From assembly GCA_023142595.1 (NCBI GenBank), contig JAGLJF010000024.1, positions 1-52,876 of the forward strand: a DNA stretch of 52,876 nt, given 5' to 3'. Positions 29,536-37,404 of this stretch are shown here, in pieces. This stretch comes from Minisyncoccota bacterium. GTDB lineage: Bacteria; Patescibacteriota; Minisyncoccia; JAHIHE01; JAGLIN01. Position 1 is the first letter of the stretch, and every line of letters begins with the position of its first letter. Under the pieces are notes generated by a model. The model was not told the origin of the DNA. It worked only from the letters and a program-made list of their open reading frames with translations, and searched no databases. A program made the position numbers and the translations under genes.

Positions 29536-30288
29536 ATGACTAAAAAAGAAATAAAGTTACATCCAGATGAATTTGATTTAGAGTGTTCGACAGTCTGGTC
29601 TTTTCCAAGGCGTGGGAACTGGGCTACTCATAAATCTGATTGGCGGGGTAATTGGGCGCCAGAAGTAGTGAGGAATTTGATTTTGCGTTATTCAAAAGAA
29701 AAAGATCACATTCTTGATTGTATGATTGGCGGTGGGACAACGGCTATTGAGGCGAAAATTTTGAATCGTCATATAACATGCATTGATGTAAACGAAGAAG
29801 CATTAGAGCGAACAAAAAAGTCGCTGGAGTTTGAAGTAGAAAATAGTTCAAAGCAAAGAATAAAAAAATGCGATGCTCGCAAGATGACATTTATCAGAAA
29901 TGAAGAAATTGACTTTGTCCTGACTCATCCACCATATGCGGATATTGTAAAATATAGTGAAGGAAAAAATGATGAAGATTTGTCTGGAATTCACGATATT
30001 GATGCGTTTTGTGATGAGATTGAAAAGGTGGCGAAGGAATTATATCGAGTTTTGAAAACTGGAAAATATTGTGCGATTTTGATGGGGGATACTAGGCGAA
30101 AAAAAATGTATCAGCCACTTGCCTACAAAGTTATGGAACGATTTTTGAAGCAGGGGTTTGAATTGAAGGAAGATATAATCAAAAAACAACATAATTGCAA
30201 AGCGACTGGTTTTTGGGTAAATAAATCCAAAGATTATAATTTTCTTCTGATTATGCATGAACATTTGTTTGTGTTTCAGAAGAATTGA
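29536..30288 (+). CDS. DNA methyltransferase (N4/N6 class)
   Basis: 250 residues. The N-terminal STVWSFPRRGNWATHKSDWRGNWAPE is followed by the SAM-binding motif LDCMIGGGTTAIEA (about 60), CIDVNEEALERTKKS, catalytic motif IV as THPPYADIVKYS (about 130, the DPPY/SPPY equivalent) and the C-terminal CAILMGDTRRKK. This order is typical of amino-methyltransferases acting on cytosine N4 or adenine N6. No matching nuclease is obvious in this sub-operon; together with the HTH controller it could be a solitary epigenetic module or a remnant. A shared bidirectional terminator lies at 30311. Confidence 0.85.
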   Translation: MTKKEIKLHPDEFDLECSTVWSFPRRGNWATHKSDWRGNWAPEVVRNLILRYSKEKDHILDCMIGGGTTAIEAKILNRHITCIDVNEEALERTKKSLEFEVENSSKQRIKKCDARKMTFIRNEEIDFVLTHPPYADIVKYSEGKNDEDLSGIHDIDAFCDEIEKVAKELYRVLKTGKYCAILMGDTRRKKMYQPLAYKVMERFLKQGFELKEDIIKKQHNCKATGFWVNKSKDYNFLLIMHEHLFVFQKN

Positions 30289-30310
30289 GTTTGTAAATAA
30301 AATACCTTAA

Positions 30311-30345
30311 AAAAATATACCGATTTTAAAGTCGGTATATTTTTT
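30311..30345. terminator. Bidirectional intrinsic terminator
   Basis: AAAAATATACCGA, loop TTTTAAAG, TCGGTATATTTTT: a symmetric hairpin with A and T runs. It serves the methyltransferase gene (plus) and rpsR (minus), which converge here. Confidence 0.85.
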
Positions 30346-30364
30346 TGTTTGATTCGCAGAATTG

Positions 30365-30592
30365 TTATTTTGCGATATATGGAAGGAGCCCCATAAATCT
30401 TGCTCTTTTGATTGCATTAGAAATTTTTCTTTGATGCTTTGTGCATGCCCCGGTTCTCTTTGGTGGCATAATTTTTGCACGCTGAGAAATAAATCTTCTC
30501 AGTGTCTGTGGGTCTTTATAATCCACATCTCTCTCTTTTTCAATGCAGAAAAGACATTGTTTTTTCTCTGTTAAATTATTTTGATTGTTCAT
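30365..30592 (-). CDS. rpsR: 30S ribosomal protein S18
   Basis: 75 residues, normal length. The core [60 protein letters not shown] is the family signature. CxxC (CLFC) with a later Cys and His suggests a zinc-binding form. It lies at the end of the rpsF-ssb-rpsR operon. S18 pairs with S6 in the small-subunit platform. Confidence 0.97.
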   Translation of the reverse strand: MNNQNNLTEKKQCLFCIEKERDVDYKDPQTLRRFISQRAKIMPPKRTGACTKHQRKISNAIKRARFMGLLPYIAK

Positions 30593-30614
30593 AGATTATT
30601 ATAGATTATTTTAT

Positions 30615-31085
30615 TTAGAAGGGGATGTCTTCAATTTTAATTTCATCGTCAGAAGATGGGTTATTGTTTGGAGCGTCTTCTTTTGAGCTTTGATTTGCAT
30701 TATTTTGTTCAAAGCTAGACTCTTTAGCTGGGTAAGAAGATCCGCCTTCTTGACCTCTGGCTTTCGGTCCCATTTGCATATTTTCAGCGATTATTTCAGT
30801 TTTGGATCTCTTAACTCCATCTTGACCATCCCAAGTTCTGGTTTCGAGTCTTCCTTCAAATAATACAATTTGACCTTTGACGAGATATTGTCCGCAAATT
30901 TCGGCAAGTTTTCCCCAAGCAACAATGCTGTGAAATTCTACTTTTTCTTGTTTTTCTCCACTATTATTGTTCCAAGTTCGATTAGAAGCAACGCCGATTG
31001 AAGCTACGGTTTGCCCACTTGGAGTAGTTCTTGTTTCAGGGTCTTTTGTAACCCTTCCGATAATTATGGCTTTGTTGAAATTCAT
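30615..31085 (-). CDS. ssb: Single-stranded DNA-binding protein
   Basis: 156 residues. The N-terminal OB fold (MNFNKAIIIGRVTKDPETRTTPSGQTVASIGVASNRTW..., to about residue 108) is followed by a Ser/Asn-rich flexible linker and the acidic tip DDEIKIEDIPF that recruits repair and replication partners. The position between rpsF and rpsR is the classic bacterial order. No Shine-Dalgarno is visible. Confidence 0.97.
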   Translation of the reverse strand: MNFNKAIIIGRVTKDPETRTTPSGQTVASIGVASNRTWNNNSGEKQEKVEFHSIVAWGKLAEICGQYLVKGQIVLFEGRLETRTWDGQDGVKRSKTEIIAENMQMGPKARGQEGGSSYPAKESSFEQNNANQSSKEDAPNNNPSSDDEIKIEDIPF

Positions 31086-31114
31086 ATTTTTTAGTTAGTT
31101 TATAAATTATAAAT

Positions 31115-31915
31115 CTAAATCATTGTGTCTTCAAGAATTTCATCGAGCTTGTCTTCAAGATCTTCAAGTTTTACTTTAGGTTTTTTCTTGCTAGCTGATT
31201 TTTTATCTTCCTTTCCGTCTTCCTTAATTTCCTTTTCTTCTTTTACTTCCTTAACTTCTTTCTTTTTTGGAGTTTCGGCCTTATCTTCCTTTACTTCTTT
31301 TGAAGTTTTAACTTTCTCTTCTTCAACTTCTATTTTTTCTTCATCAACTTTCTCGCTTTTTTCTTTTTCTTTCTTTATATCTTCTTTTTCAACTACAACT
31401 TTTTTCTTTGTTGTTGTAACAGGAGATTTTTCCTCAGCTCTCTCAGCTTTTCGCGTCTTTCTTTTTTCTTTGTCAGCTTTTTCTTTGTCAGCTTCTTTGT
31501 CTTGTTCAGCTTTTTTTCGCGCAAATAATTTATGTAATAATTTCAATTGTTCTTCATTCATTGGATCTGCTTGAAGAATGAAGTGTCTGATTATCGTTTT
31601 GCTCATTTTCAGATAATAATCAATTTCTTTAAGACTTTTTTCTTCAGCACTAAAATTAAAAAGACAATAGAATCCAAAACGATTTTTTTCGATAGGATAG
31701 GCTAACTTTTTTTTGATAACTGGAATGTTTTTCAGCTCTTCGGACCCTTCTTCTTTTGACATTTCAGTTTTAGACAAAAAAGGATGATCAAGTAGTGTCA
31801 CAAGTTTTTTTGCTCCCATTTTTTCAATCTCTTTTTCAACTTCTAAAAAAGTAGATTTGATTTCCGCACCTGTCATATTTGATGGCAGGATATACAATAG
31901 TTCGTAATTTTTCAT
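31115..31915 (-). CDS. rpsF: 30S ribosomal protein S6 with a long charged C-terminal extension
   Basis: 266 residues, about twice the usual length. Residues 1-95 form the S6 fold (MKNYELLYILPSNMTGAEIK ... YPIEKNRFGFYCLFNFSAEEK ... YLKMSKTIIRHFIL). From about 115 on, the chain is almost only Lys, Glu, Asp, Val and Thr (KADKEKRKTRKAERAEEKS..., ending KVKLEDLEDKLDEILEDTMI), probably disordered or a single charged helix with a short structured C-terminal motif. S6 with S18 binds 16S rRNA helix 22. It is the first gene of the rpsF-ssb-rpsR operon. Confidence 0.93.
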   Translation of the reverse strand: MKNYELLYILPSNMTGAEIKSTFLEVEKEIEKMGAKKLVTLLDHPFLSKTEMSKEEGSEELKNIPVIKKKLAYPIEKNRFGFYCLFNFSAEEKSLKEIDYYLKMSKTIIRHFILQADPMNEEQLKLLHKLFARKKAEQDKEADKEKADKEKRKTRKAERAEEKSPVTTTKKKVVVEKEDIKKEKEKSEKVDEEKIEVEEEKVKTSKEVKEDKAETPKKKEVKEVKEEKEIKEDGKEDKKSASKKKPKVKLEDLEDKLDEILEDTMI

Positions 31916-31965
31916 TGATTAGTTGTTATATTTATTAAATTTGTGTAATTTGACACAAAAAAGAC

Positions 31966-32051
31966 AGATATATATGGACCTTTGGATGTATTTTTATACA
32001 CCATATATCTTTAAGTACTTATAAAATAGCACAGAGCTTTGGTTTTGGCAA
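31966..32051 (-). promoter_or_regulatory. rpsF promoter and leader hairpin (candidate attenuator)
   Basis: On the minus strand TTGCCA (32051-32046), a 17-base spacer and an extended TGCTATTTT -10 (32028-32023) form a promoter. The leader then folds into AGATATATGG ... CCATATATATCT (32010-31966), with an inner TGTAT/ATACA stem and a following TCTTTTTT. The hairpin lies about 50 bases before the rpsF start and resembles a terminator, so autoregulation by S6:S18 through attenuation is possible. Confidence 0.5.
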
Positions 32052-32076
32052 GTAGGAACTTTTTAAAAACAAAAAA

Positions 32077-32264
32077 GTCATTCTGAGCGAAGCGAAGAAT
32101 CCCGCAGTTAGTTTCGTAAAATTGTAATAAATACAGAAAAATTTGTTTATTACGAGAGTTTGATTGCTGGAGCGGGTTTGCAACCCGTTCCTTTTGTTTT
32201 TAAGTTTCATTATAATTAGTGAAGTAAAAAAACATTTTGAGAGCTGGTTTGAGAACCAGCTCTC
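32077..32264. repeat. Assorted palindromic repeats upstream of the rpsF operon
   Basis: GTCATTCTGAGCGAAGCGAA (32077-32096, continuing GAATCCC), a hairpin GCGGGTTTGCAACCCG (32172-32188) and a strong hairpin GAGAGCTGGTT/AACCAGCTCTC (32239-32264). No coding sequence is seen. Confidence 0.65.
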
Positions 32265-32315
32265 GCACAAAGGTAATAAAATTAAAAGTTAAATAAGCTG
32301 TGATTAAATAAAAAT

Positions 32316-32495
32316 TTATTTTTTAGCAATAATTATCATTTTTTTTATTTCATATAAACAAACAGCAAATAAAAATGGTATTGATTTGATTCCAATAAAA
32401 TACCATATAATGCCAAATATTAATGTATAATATATTAAAATCGCTACTGGATTTTCATCTAGTTCTTGATCTATTTTGTTAAAATTTTTTGTCAT
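32316..32495 (-). CDS. Small two-helix membrane protein (59 residues)
   Basis: MTKNFNKIDQELDENPVAIL then a hydrophobic stretch (YYTLIFGIIWYFIGI), a short polar KS, a second hydrophobic segment (IPFLFAVCLYEI) and a basic tail. The frame has exactly one start and stop and lies between repeats. There is no Shine-Dalgarno, like most genes here. The function is unknown; the regular amphipathic layout and non-repeat sequence argue for a real gene, but it is short. Confidence 0.45.
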   Translation of the reverse strand: MTKNFNKIDQELDENPVAILIYYTLIFGIIWYFIGIKSIPFLFAVCLYEIKKMIIIAKK

Positions 32496-32547
32496 AAACT
32501 TTATAGTTATTTATTTTATTAAGTTAGTTTTATGTGAGTAAAATGTT

Positions 32548-32661
32548 TCTGTCATCCTGAACTTGTTTCAGGATCTTTTATGCGTTAGGTTTTGTCTTCA
32601 TTTATTTCACAAAATTAGATGTAATAGGATGGTAGATTCTGAAATAAATTCAGAATGACAT
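32548..32661. repeat. MITE-like element R1, copy A
   Basis: Ends TCTGTCATCCTGA and TCAGAATGACA. The interior (ATCTTTTATGCGTTAGGTTTTG, then ACAAAATTAG and GATTCTGAAAT) aligns over the full length with copy B at 40951-41062. Confidence 0.75.
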
Positions 32662-32688
32662 TTTATAACAATCTAATAATATAGCAAT

Positions 32689-33759
32689 TTATATTTTAAA
32701 TTCAATTACATCTCCATCTTGCACGATATATTCTTTGCCTTCAGTTCGCAAGAGTCCTTGGTCAATGGCATTTGACATCGAACCGGAATCTAATAATTTC
32801 TGCCAATTAATAATATTGGCGCGAATGAATTTTTCTTCAAAGTCTGAGTGAATTGCGCTGCCTGCTTGTGGGGCAGTGGAATCTTTTTTAATCGTCCAAG
32901 CATGAGTTTCAATTTTTCCTGTAGTAATATAAGTTATTAATCCAAGTAGCTCATAGCAATTTTTCACAAGGTCATCAAGACTGGAAACATTTTCATCAAG
33001 ATCTGTTTCATTTTTAAATTCTTGTACTTCCTCAGGTGACAAATCCATTAGGTCAAGTTCAAATTTGATTGGAATAAATAATTTATTTTTGATTTCTGGT
33101 AAAATTGAATTTTCTTCAATTTTTTGATCTTCGTTCACATTAACAACATAAAGAATTGGCTTGTTTGTGAGAAGTTGCAGACCTTTGATAACTTTTTTTT
33201 CATTTTCGCTTAGCTCAACGCTATTAGCAAATTTTTCATTTTCAAGAGCTAGTTTATATTTTTCCAGAACATTTTGAAGCTCAATTGCTTCCTTTTTTCC
33301 TGCTCTTACATCTCTTTGAATTTTTAATAAGCCCTTATTTATTGTTTCTAAATCAGCTAAAATCAATTCAAGATTAATTGTATCAATATCATCGCTAGGA
33401 TCGATTTTACCACCAACATGAATGATGTTTCCGTTTTCAAATCCACGTACAATATGAACAATCATATCGACTTCACGAATGTTGGAAAGAAATTTGTTTC
33501 CCAATCCTTCTCCCTTATGAGCATCTTTGACAAGTCCTGCAATATCTACAAACTCGATTGCAGTTGGAATGATTTTCTCCGTTTGTGAAAATTCAGCTAG
33601 CTTGGCTAATCTTTTATCGGGAACTTTGACAATTCCGACATTGGGGTCAATGGTACAAAATGGATAGTTTGAAATATCAATTTCTTTCTTGGTTATTGTT
33701 TTGAAAAGAGTTGATTTACCGACATTCGGCAAGCCTACAATTCCTACTGAAAATCCCAT
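32689..33759 (-). CDS. ychF: Redox-regulated ATPase YchF
   Basis: 356 residues. GLPNVGKSTLF (Walker A, residue 8), NYPFCTIDPNVG, the G3 motif DIAGLVKDAHKGEGLGN, the NVNE motif (in place of the GTPase NKxD, explaining ATP preference in this family) and the C-terminal TGS-like domain ending in VQDGDVIEFKI. A conserved translation-associated ATPase. No Shine-Dalgarno precedes it. It is monocistronic between repeat elements. Confidence 0.97.
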   Translation of the reverse strand: MGFSVGIVGLPNVGKSTLFKTITKKEIDISNYPFCTIDPNVGIVKVPDKRLAKLAEFSQTEKIIPTAIEFVDIAGLVKDAHKGEGLGNKFLSNIREVDMIVHIVRGFENGNIIHVGGKIDPSDDIDTINLELILADLETINKGLLKIQRDVRAGKKEAIELQNVLEKYKLALENEKFANSVELSENEKKVIKGLQLLTNKPILYVVNVNEDQKIEENSILPEIKNKLFIPIKFELDLMDLSPEEVQEFKNETDLDENVSSLDDLVKNCYELLGLITYITTGKIETHAWTIKKDSTAPQAGSAIHSDFEEKFIRANIINWQKLLDSGSMSNAIDQGLLRTEGKEYIVQDGDVIEFKI

Positions 33760-33790
33760 GGTATTAGTATTAAATAATTAAGTTTTATTT

Positions 33791-33971
33791 TCTGTCATTC
33801 TGAATTTATTTCAGAATCTTTGTTAAATTAGATTTTAGCTTATACTATCTACACAATGCTTTTAGGTATAATACATTCGTTGTTTTAATTTATTTAACAA
33901 GCAGTCAACAATTTATAGGCTAGTTTAAGTGTGATAGAAGGAAGATCCTGAATCAAGTTTAGGATGACAGA
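33791..33971. repeat. MITE-like element R2, copy A
   Basis: About 181 bases with TCTGTCATTCTGA and AGGATGACAGA ends. It matches 38821-38998 in the opposite orientation, sharing GTTAAATTA, TACACAATGCTTTT-like and TTTATAGGC blocks. Non-coding. Confidence 0.75.
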
Positions 33972-34087
33972 ATTTAGATATATTTTATCAGTAGACTAGG
34001 TAATGTCTGCGGGAATAATAGTCCCTTATTCTCTCCTAAAGCTTACTTTAAAATCTTAGTTAGGTCAATTTAGATTAAAATATAAAC

Positions 34088-34130
34088 AAAAAAAGAAGGA
34101 ATGAATAAACCAGTGAATGAATGGCTTATT
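34088..34130 (-). terminator. Intrinsic terminator of the PGF-CTERM gene
   Basis: On the minus strand AATAAGCCA (34130-34122) pairs with TGGTTTATT (34112-34104), followed by CATTCCTTCTTTTTTT. It overlaps the tandem stop codons (TAATAA). Confidence 0.7.
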
Positions 34131-34341
34131 AATCCCTTCTAACTAGAAACGCTACGGCTAATAGCCCAGCTATGGCGAAGATAGCCTCGAATCCTGGCTC
34201 GTCGCTTTCTGCAGTGCTTGTTTCCGTACTATTGATTTTTGTGATATTCGCATTTTCTTCCGCTGTGACATCTGTTGCTGTCGCAGTTGTTATTGTTAAT
34301 ATCAATATTATCAACAATACTATTGATGTTTTTATTTTCAA
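34129..34341 (-). CDS. Secreted miniprotein with an archaeal-type PGF-CTERM sorting signal
   Basis: 70 residues from a TTG start behind a strong AGGAGAGAGG site. Layout: Sec signal peptide (MKIKTSIVLLIILILTITT, cleavage likely near ATA/TDV), a short Thr/Ser/Glu/Asn-rich mature part of about 25 residues, then PGFEAIFAIAGLLAVAFLV and RRD. The end is the PGF-CTERM tripartite signal (PGF, helix, Arg cluster) that archaeosortase A processes in Euryarchaeota; I know it as an archaeal, not bacterial, feature. The gene has a bacterial-looking promoter (TTGACA, 34419-34414, with a TAATCT -10) and its own terminator. It may be acquired from an archaeal partner or host. No sortase gene is in the window. 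Confidence 0.8.
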   Translation of the reverse strand: MKIKTSIVLLIILILTITTATATDVTAEENANITKINSTETSTAESDEPGFEAIFAIAGLLAVAFLVRRD

Positions 34342-34443
34342 TTTCCTCTCTCCTCTTGGAATTTTACGATATTATAAAGATTATCATAATATATCACTCT
34401 GTCAATATTAATTATAATTTGCTCTTCCAAAATCTTATATTTC

Positions 34444-34452
34444 TGCTATAAT
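34444..34452 (+). promoter_or_regulatory. Extended -10 promoter of the mscS operon
   Basis: TGCTATAAT (34444-34452) is an extended -10; the gene starts 28 bases downstream. No good -35 box is seen. Confidence 0.55.
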
Positions 34453-34480
34453 AAAAGCATAAAAAATTAATAAAATAACT

Positions 34481-35563
34481 ATGATTGACTATTTTGAACA
34501 ATTAAACCAAGCATTGGGTATGTATACAGGAATAACAATTGCTTCGTATATTGTGGCAATACTTATTCTTGTCGTCTTTTTTATTCTAGCTCAAATCACA
34601 AATTTTCTATTTAATAAAGTATTCAAGGTTTTGACTGCAAAAACAAAAAATAGTACTGATGATAAAATAATGAAAATATTGAATATGCCGATATTTTATT
34701 CGGTCGTTCTTTTTGGTGTTTATCAGTCTTTTAGTTATATTGGTATATTGAGTAATTTTTCAGATGATTTTTCAAGAATTATAAAATCTTTTGCGATTAT
34801 AATCTGGATTTATGCAATATCAAAGCTTGTTAATGTAATAATTTCTGAAATTGGATTTAAGTTTGCAGAAAAAACAAAATCCACTCTTGATGATGAACTT
34901 ATGCCATTGTTTCAAAAACTAAGCAATATTGTTATTATTTTTGCTGGAGTAATGTTTTTGCTTAAAATGTGGAATATTGATATTACACCTCTTTTGGCTT
35001 CGGCTGGTATTATGGGTTTTGTGATCGCTTTTGCCGCTCAAGATACCTTGGCTCATTTATTTGGAGGAATTTCTATTTATTTTGACAAACCTTTTCGCGT
35101 AGGTGATCGTATTCAATTGGATAGCGCAGAATATGGAGATGTTTTGGAAATTGGAATCAGATCAACGAGAATCAAGACCGTTGATGAAACAGTTATTGTA
35201 ATTCCTAATAGTATAATTGCAGGTTCCAAGATCATAAATTATAATCAACCAGCAGCAAAAATTAAAGAAAAAATAATCATAAAAGTTGCATATGGGTCTG
35301 ATGTTGATAAAGTTAAAAAGATTCTTTTTGATATTATGAGAGAAATAGATGAAATTGAAAAGGATCCAGCTCCTGATGTTTCGCTTACTGAGCTTGGAGA
35401 CTTTTCCTTAAATTTTTTGATTGTAGCATGGGTTGATAGTCCTAAAAAGAAATTTACTGTCAAGACCAAGATAAACGAAGAGGTTTATAATAGGTTTAAT
35501 AAAGAGGGTATAATAATCCCTTATCCAACGCAAGATATATATTTAAAAAATAATAAAAAATAA
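34481..35563 (+). CDS. mscS: MscS-family mechanosensitive channel
   Basis: 360 residues. Four hydrophobic segments (about 20-45, 68-85, 98-118, 145-165) lead into the pore helix ASAGIMGFVIAFAAQDTLAHLFGGISIYFDKPFRVGD, the MscS signature, then the beta domain (RIQLDSAEYGDVLEIGIRSTRIKTVDETVIVIPNS) and the cytoplasmic alpha-beta domain. It releases osmolytes on membrane tension. It is the first gene of an operon with the sugar nucleotidyltransferase 3 bases downstream. Confidence 0.94.
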   Translation: MIDYFEQLNQALGMYTGITIASYIVAILILVVFFILAQITNFLFNKVFKVLTAKTKNSTDDKIMKILNMPIFYSVVLFGVYQSFSYIGILSNFSDDFSRIIKSFAIIIWIYAISKLVNVIISEIGFKFAEKTKSTLDDELMPLFQKLSNIVIIFAGVMFLLKMWNIDITPLLASAGIMGFVIAFAAQDTLAHLFGGISIYFDKPFRVGDRIQLDSAEYGDVLEIGIRSTRIKTVDETVIVIPNSIIAGSKIINYNQPAAKIKEKIIIKVAYGSDVDKVKKILFDIMREIDEIEKDPAPDVSLTELGDFSLNFLIVAWVDSPKKKFTVKTKINEEVYNRFNKEGIIIPYPTQDIYLKNNKK

Positions 35564-35566
35564 TAT

Positions 35567-36778
35567 ATGCAAGCAGTAATATTGGCGGCTGGAAAATCTA
35601 CTAGGACCTATCCTTTAACTTTGACTCGTCCAAAACCTCTTTTGAAAGTGGCTAACAAGACAATTATTGAGCATAATCTTGAGCAACTTTCTGGACTTGT
35701 TGATGAAGTGATTATTGTTGTTGGTTATAAATCTGAAATGATAAAAGATTTTCTAAATGATAAATTCGGAAAAATTAAAATCAAATATGTTGTTCAAAGC
35801 GATGTCATTGGAAATGCCGATGCTTTGAAGCTCGTTGAAAAAGAAATCAAAGGAAAATTTATTTTGATGTTTGGTGATGATTTATATAGCAAAAAAGATA
35901 TTAAAAATCTTCTAAGATTCGACAATGCTATTTTAGCTCAAAAAGTAAAAACCCCCGAAAACTTTGGAGTTTTGAAAATAAATAAAAATATTTTTTGTGA
36001 AGTTGTGGAAAAGCCAAAAGAGTTTATTTCGGATTTGGTAAATATTGGTTGTTTTGTTTTTTCCAAGAAAATTTTTGATGTTTTGTCTGAAATTAAACTA
36101 TCGTCAAGAAATGAATATGAACTAACTGATGCTTATAACTTGATGGCGAAAAAACATAAGATATATGTGGTTCAGGTAGAGGATTATTGGCTTCCAATTA
36201 CATATCCGTGGAACTTATTAGAAGCAAATGAATATATTATAAAAAATAGTAAGAACAGTAAGAATAAAAAAGTTGTTATTGAACAATTTACGACTGTCGG
36301 TAAAAAGGTTTTTGTCGGTAAAAATACTGTTATTAAGTCTGGTAGCTATATTGAAGATGGGGTGATAATTGGTAATGATTGTAAAATAGGACCAAATTGT
36401 TATATTCGTCGATATTCAACAATTGGAAATAATTGTCATATTGGGCAATCTGTAGAAATTAAAAATTCGATTATAGGAGACGATTCAAATGTCGCACATC
36501 TTTCTTATGTTGGGGATTCTGTTATTGGAAATAATGTTAATTTTGGAGCAGGGACCGTCGCTGCGAATTTAAGACACGACGGTAAAAATGTTAAATGTAT
36601 GATAAATGGTAATTTGGTTGATTCGGGCAAAATGAAATTAGGTATTTTAGTTGGTGATAATTGTAAAATAGGAATAAATAATTCTTTTTATCCGGGAGTA
36701 AAAATTGATTCAGGATTTATGACATTACCAAGAGAAGTGATTAAAAAAGATTTAATACAAAATAATTTTAAACAATGA
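35567..36778 (+). CDS. Sugar-1-phosphate nucleotidyltransferase with left-handed beta-helix domain (GlmU-like)
   Basis: 403 residues. The N-terminal nucleotidyltransferase fold shows LAAGKSTRTYPLTLTRPKPLL (residue 5) and FGDDLY (metal-binding Asp). From about residue 240 the chain has hexapeptide repeats (VFVGKNTVIKSGSYIEDGVIIGNDCKIG...) of a left-handed beta-helix, with GAGTVAANLRHDG as in GlmU-like and archaeal bifunctional enzymes. It likely makes UDP-GlcNAc or another NDP-sugar for surface glycans. It overlaps the following HAD gene by 4 bases (ATGA). Confidence 0.88.
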   Translation: MQAVILAAGKSTRTYPLTLTRPKPLLKVANKTIIEHNLEQLSGLVDEVIIVVGYKSEMIKDFLNDKFGKIKIKYVVQSDVIGNADALKLVEKEIKGKFILMFGDDLYSKKDIKNLLRFDNAILAQKVKTPENFGVLKINKNIFCEVVEKPKEFISDLVNIGCFVFSKKIFDVLSEIKLSSRNEYELTDAYNLMAKKHKIYVVQVEDYWLPITYPWNLLEANEYIIKNSKNSKNKKVVIEQFTTVGKKVFVGKNTVIKSGSYIEDGVIIGNDCKIGPNCYIRRYSTIGNNCHIGQSVEIKNSIIGDDSNVAHLSYVGDSVIGNNVNFGAGTVAANLRHDGKNVKCMINGNLVDSGKMKLGILVGDNCKIGINNSFYPGVKIDSGFMTLPREVIKKDLIQNNFKQ

Positions 36779-37401
36779 AAATAATTCTAGATTTTGACGA
36801 CACTATATTTAACACGTTTCGAGTAATGCAGGAGTTTCGAAAAATTTTTAATCGTCTCGGTTTCACAGACGATGAATTTTGGAGTGCTTATCAGCAATGC
36901 AAGAATAATATTAACGATTTTAATCCTGATATTTTTTTGGATATAATAGGAAAAATAAGGCCTTGCGATAAAAATAAGGCAAAAGAAGGTATGCAAAATT
37001 TAACCGAAAAATTTAGCAATTATATTTTCTCAGATTTTTTTTGTTTTTTAAACATTGCAAAAAAAGAAGAATTAATTCTTCTTTCGCATGGTTTATCTGA
37101 TTTTCAAAAAAATAAGATTGAAAAATCTGGTATCATTCCATATTTTAGTGAAGTCATTATTACTTCACGGGACAAGGCAGAAGACATTGAAGAAATCAAA
37201 AATAAATATAATGAGAAATTAATTTTTATAGAAGACAAAGCTGAGAGTATTGATAGTGTAAAAAAGAGATTGCCTGAGGTTACAACAATGAAAATAATAA
37301 GACCACAAGGAAGACATATCGAAAGAAAATCAGAATTAACGAATTATATAATTCAGGATTTATTCCGACTTGAGGATATAATCAATAATTTAAGAGATTA
37401 G
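36775..37401 (+). CDS. HAD-family hydrolase
   Basis: 208 residues. Motif I is DFDDTIFNT (residue 5, two catalytic Asp), motif II LLSHG near 105, a Lys near 120-140, and motif III IFIEDKAESIDSVK (about 160). The helical cap lies between motifs I and II. It resembles small phosphatases of sugar or nucleotide phosphates. Overlap with the nucleotidyltransferase and a 3-base gap to the phosphomannomutase suggest action on a sugar phosphate in the same pathway. Confidence 0.8.
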   Translation: MKIILDFDDTIFNTFRVMQEFRKIFNRLGFTDDEFWSAYQQCKNNINDFNPDIFLDIIGKIRPCDKNKAKEGMQNLTEKFSNYIFSDFFCFLNIAKKEELILLSHGLSDFQKNKIEKSGIIPYFSEVIITSRDKAEDIEEIKNKYNEKLIFIEDKAESIDSVKKRLPEVTTMKIIRPQGRHIERKSELTNYIIQDLFRLEDIINNLRD

Positions 37402-37404
37402 TTT

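Noticed and set aside
31125..31574. 149-codon Ser/Phe-rich open frame on the plus strand
   Set aside because: It is the antisense shadow of the Lys/Glu-rich tail of S6; composition alone keeps it open.
32019..32270. 83-codon minus-strand frame
   Set aside because: It consists of several hairpin repeats and the rpsF promoter; no protein-like segment.
34172..34411. 79-codon plus-strand frame over the PGF-CTERM gene
   Set aside because: The minus-strand frame has a signal peptide, sorting signal, RBS and terminator; the plus frame is its complement.
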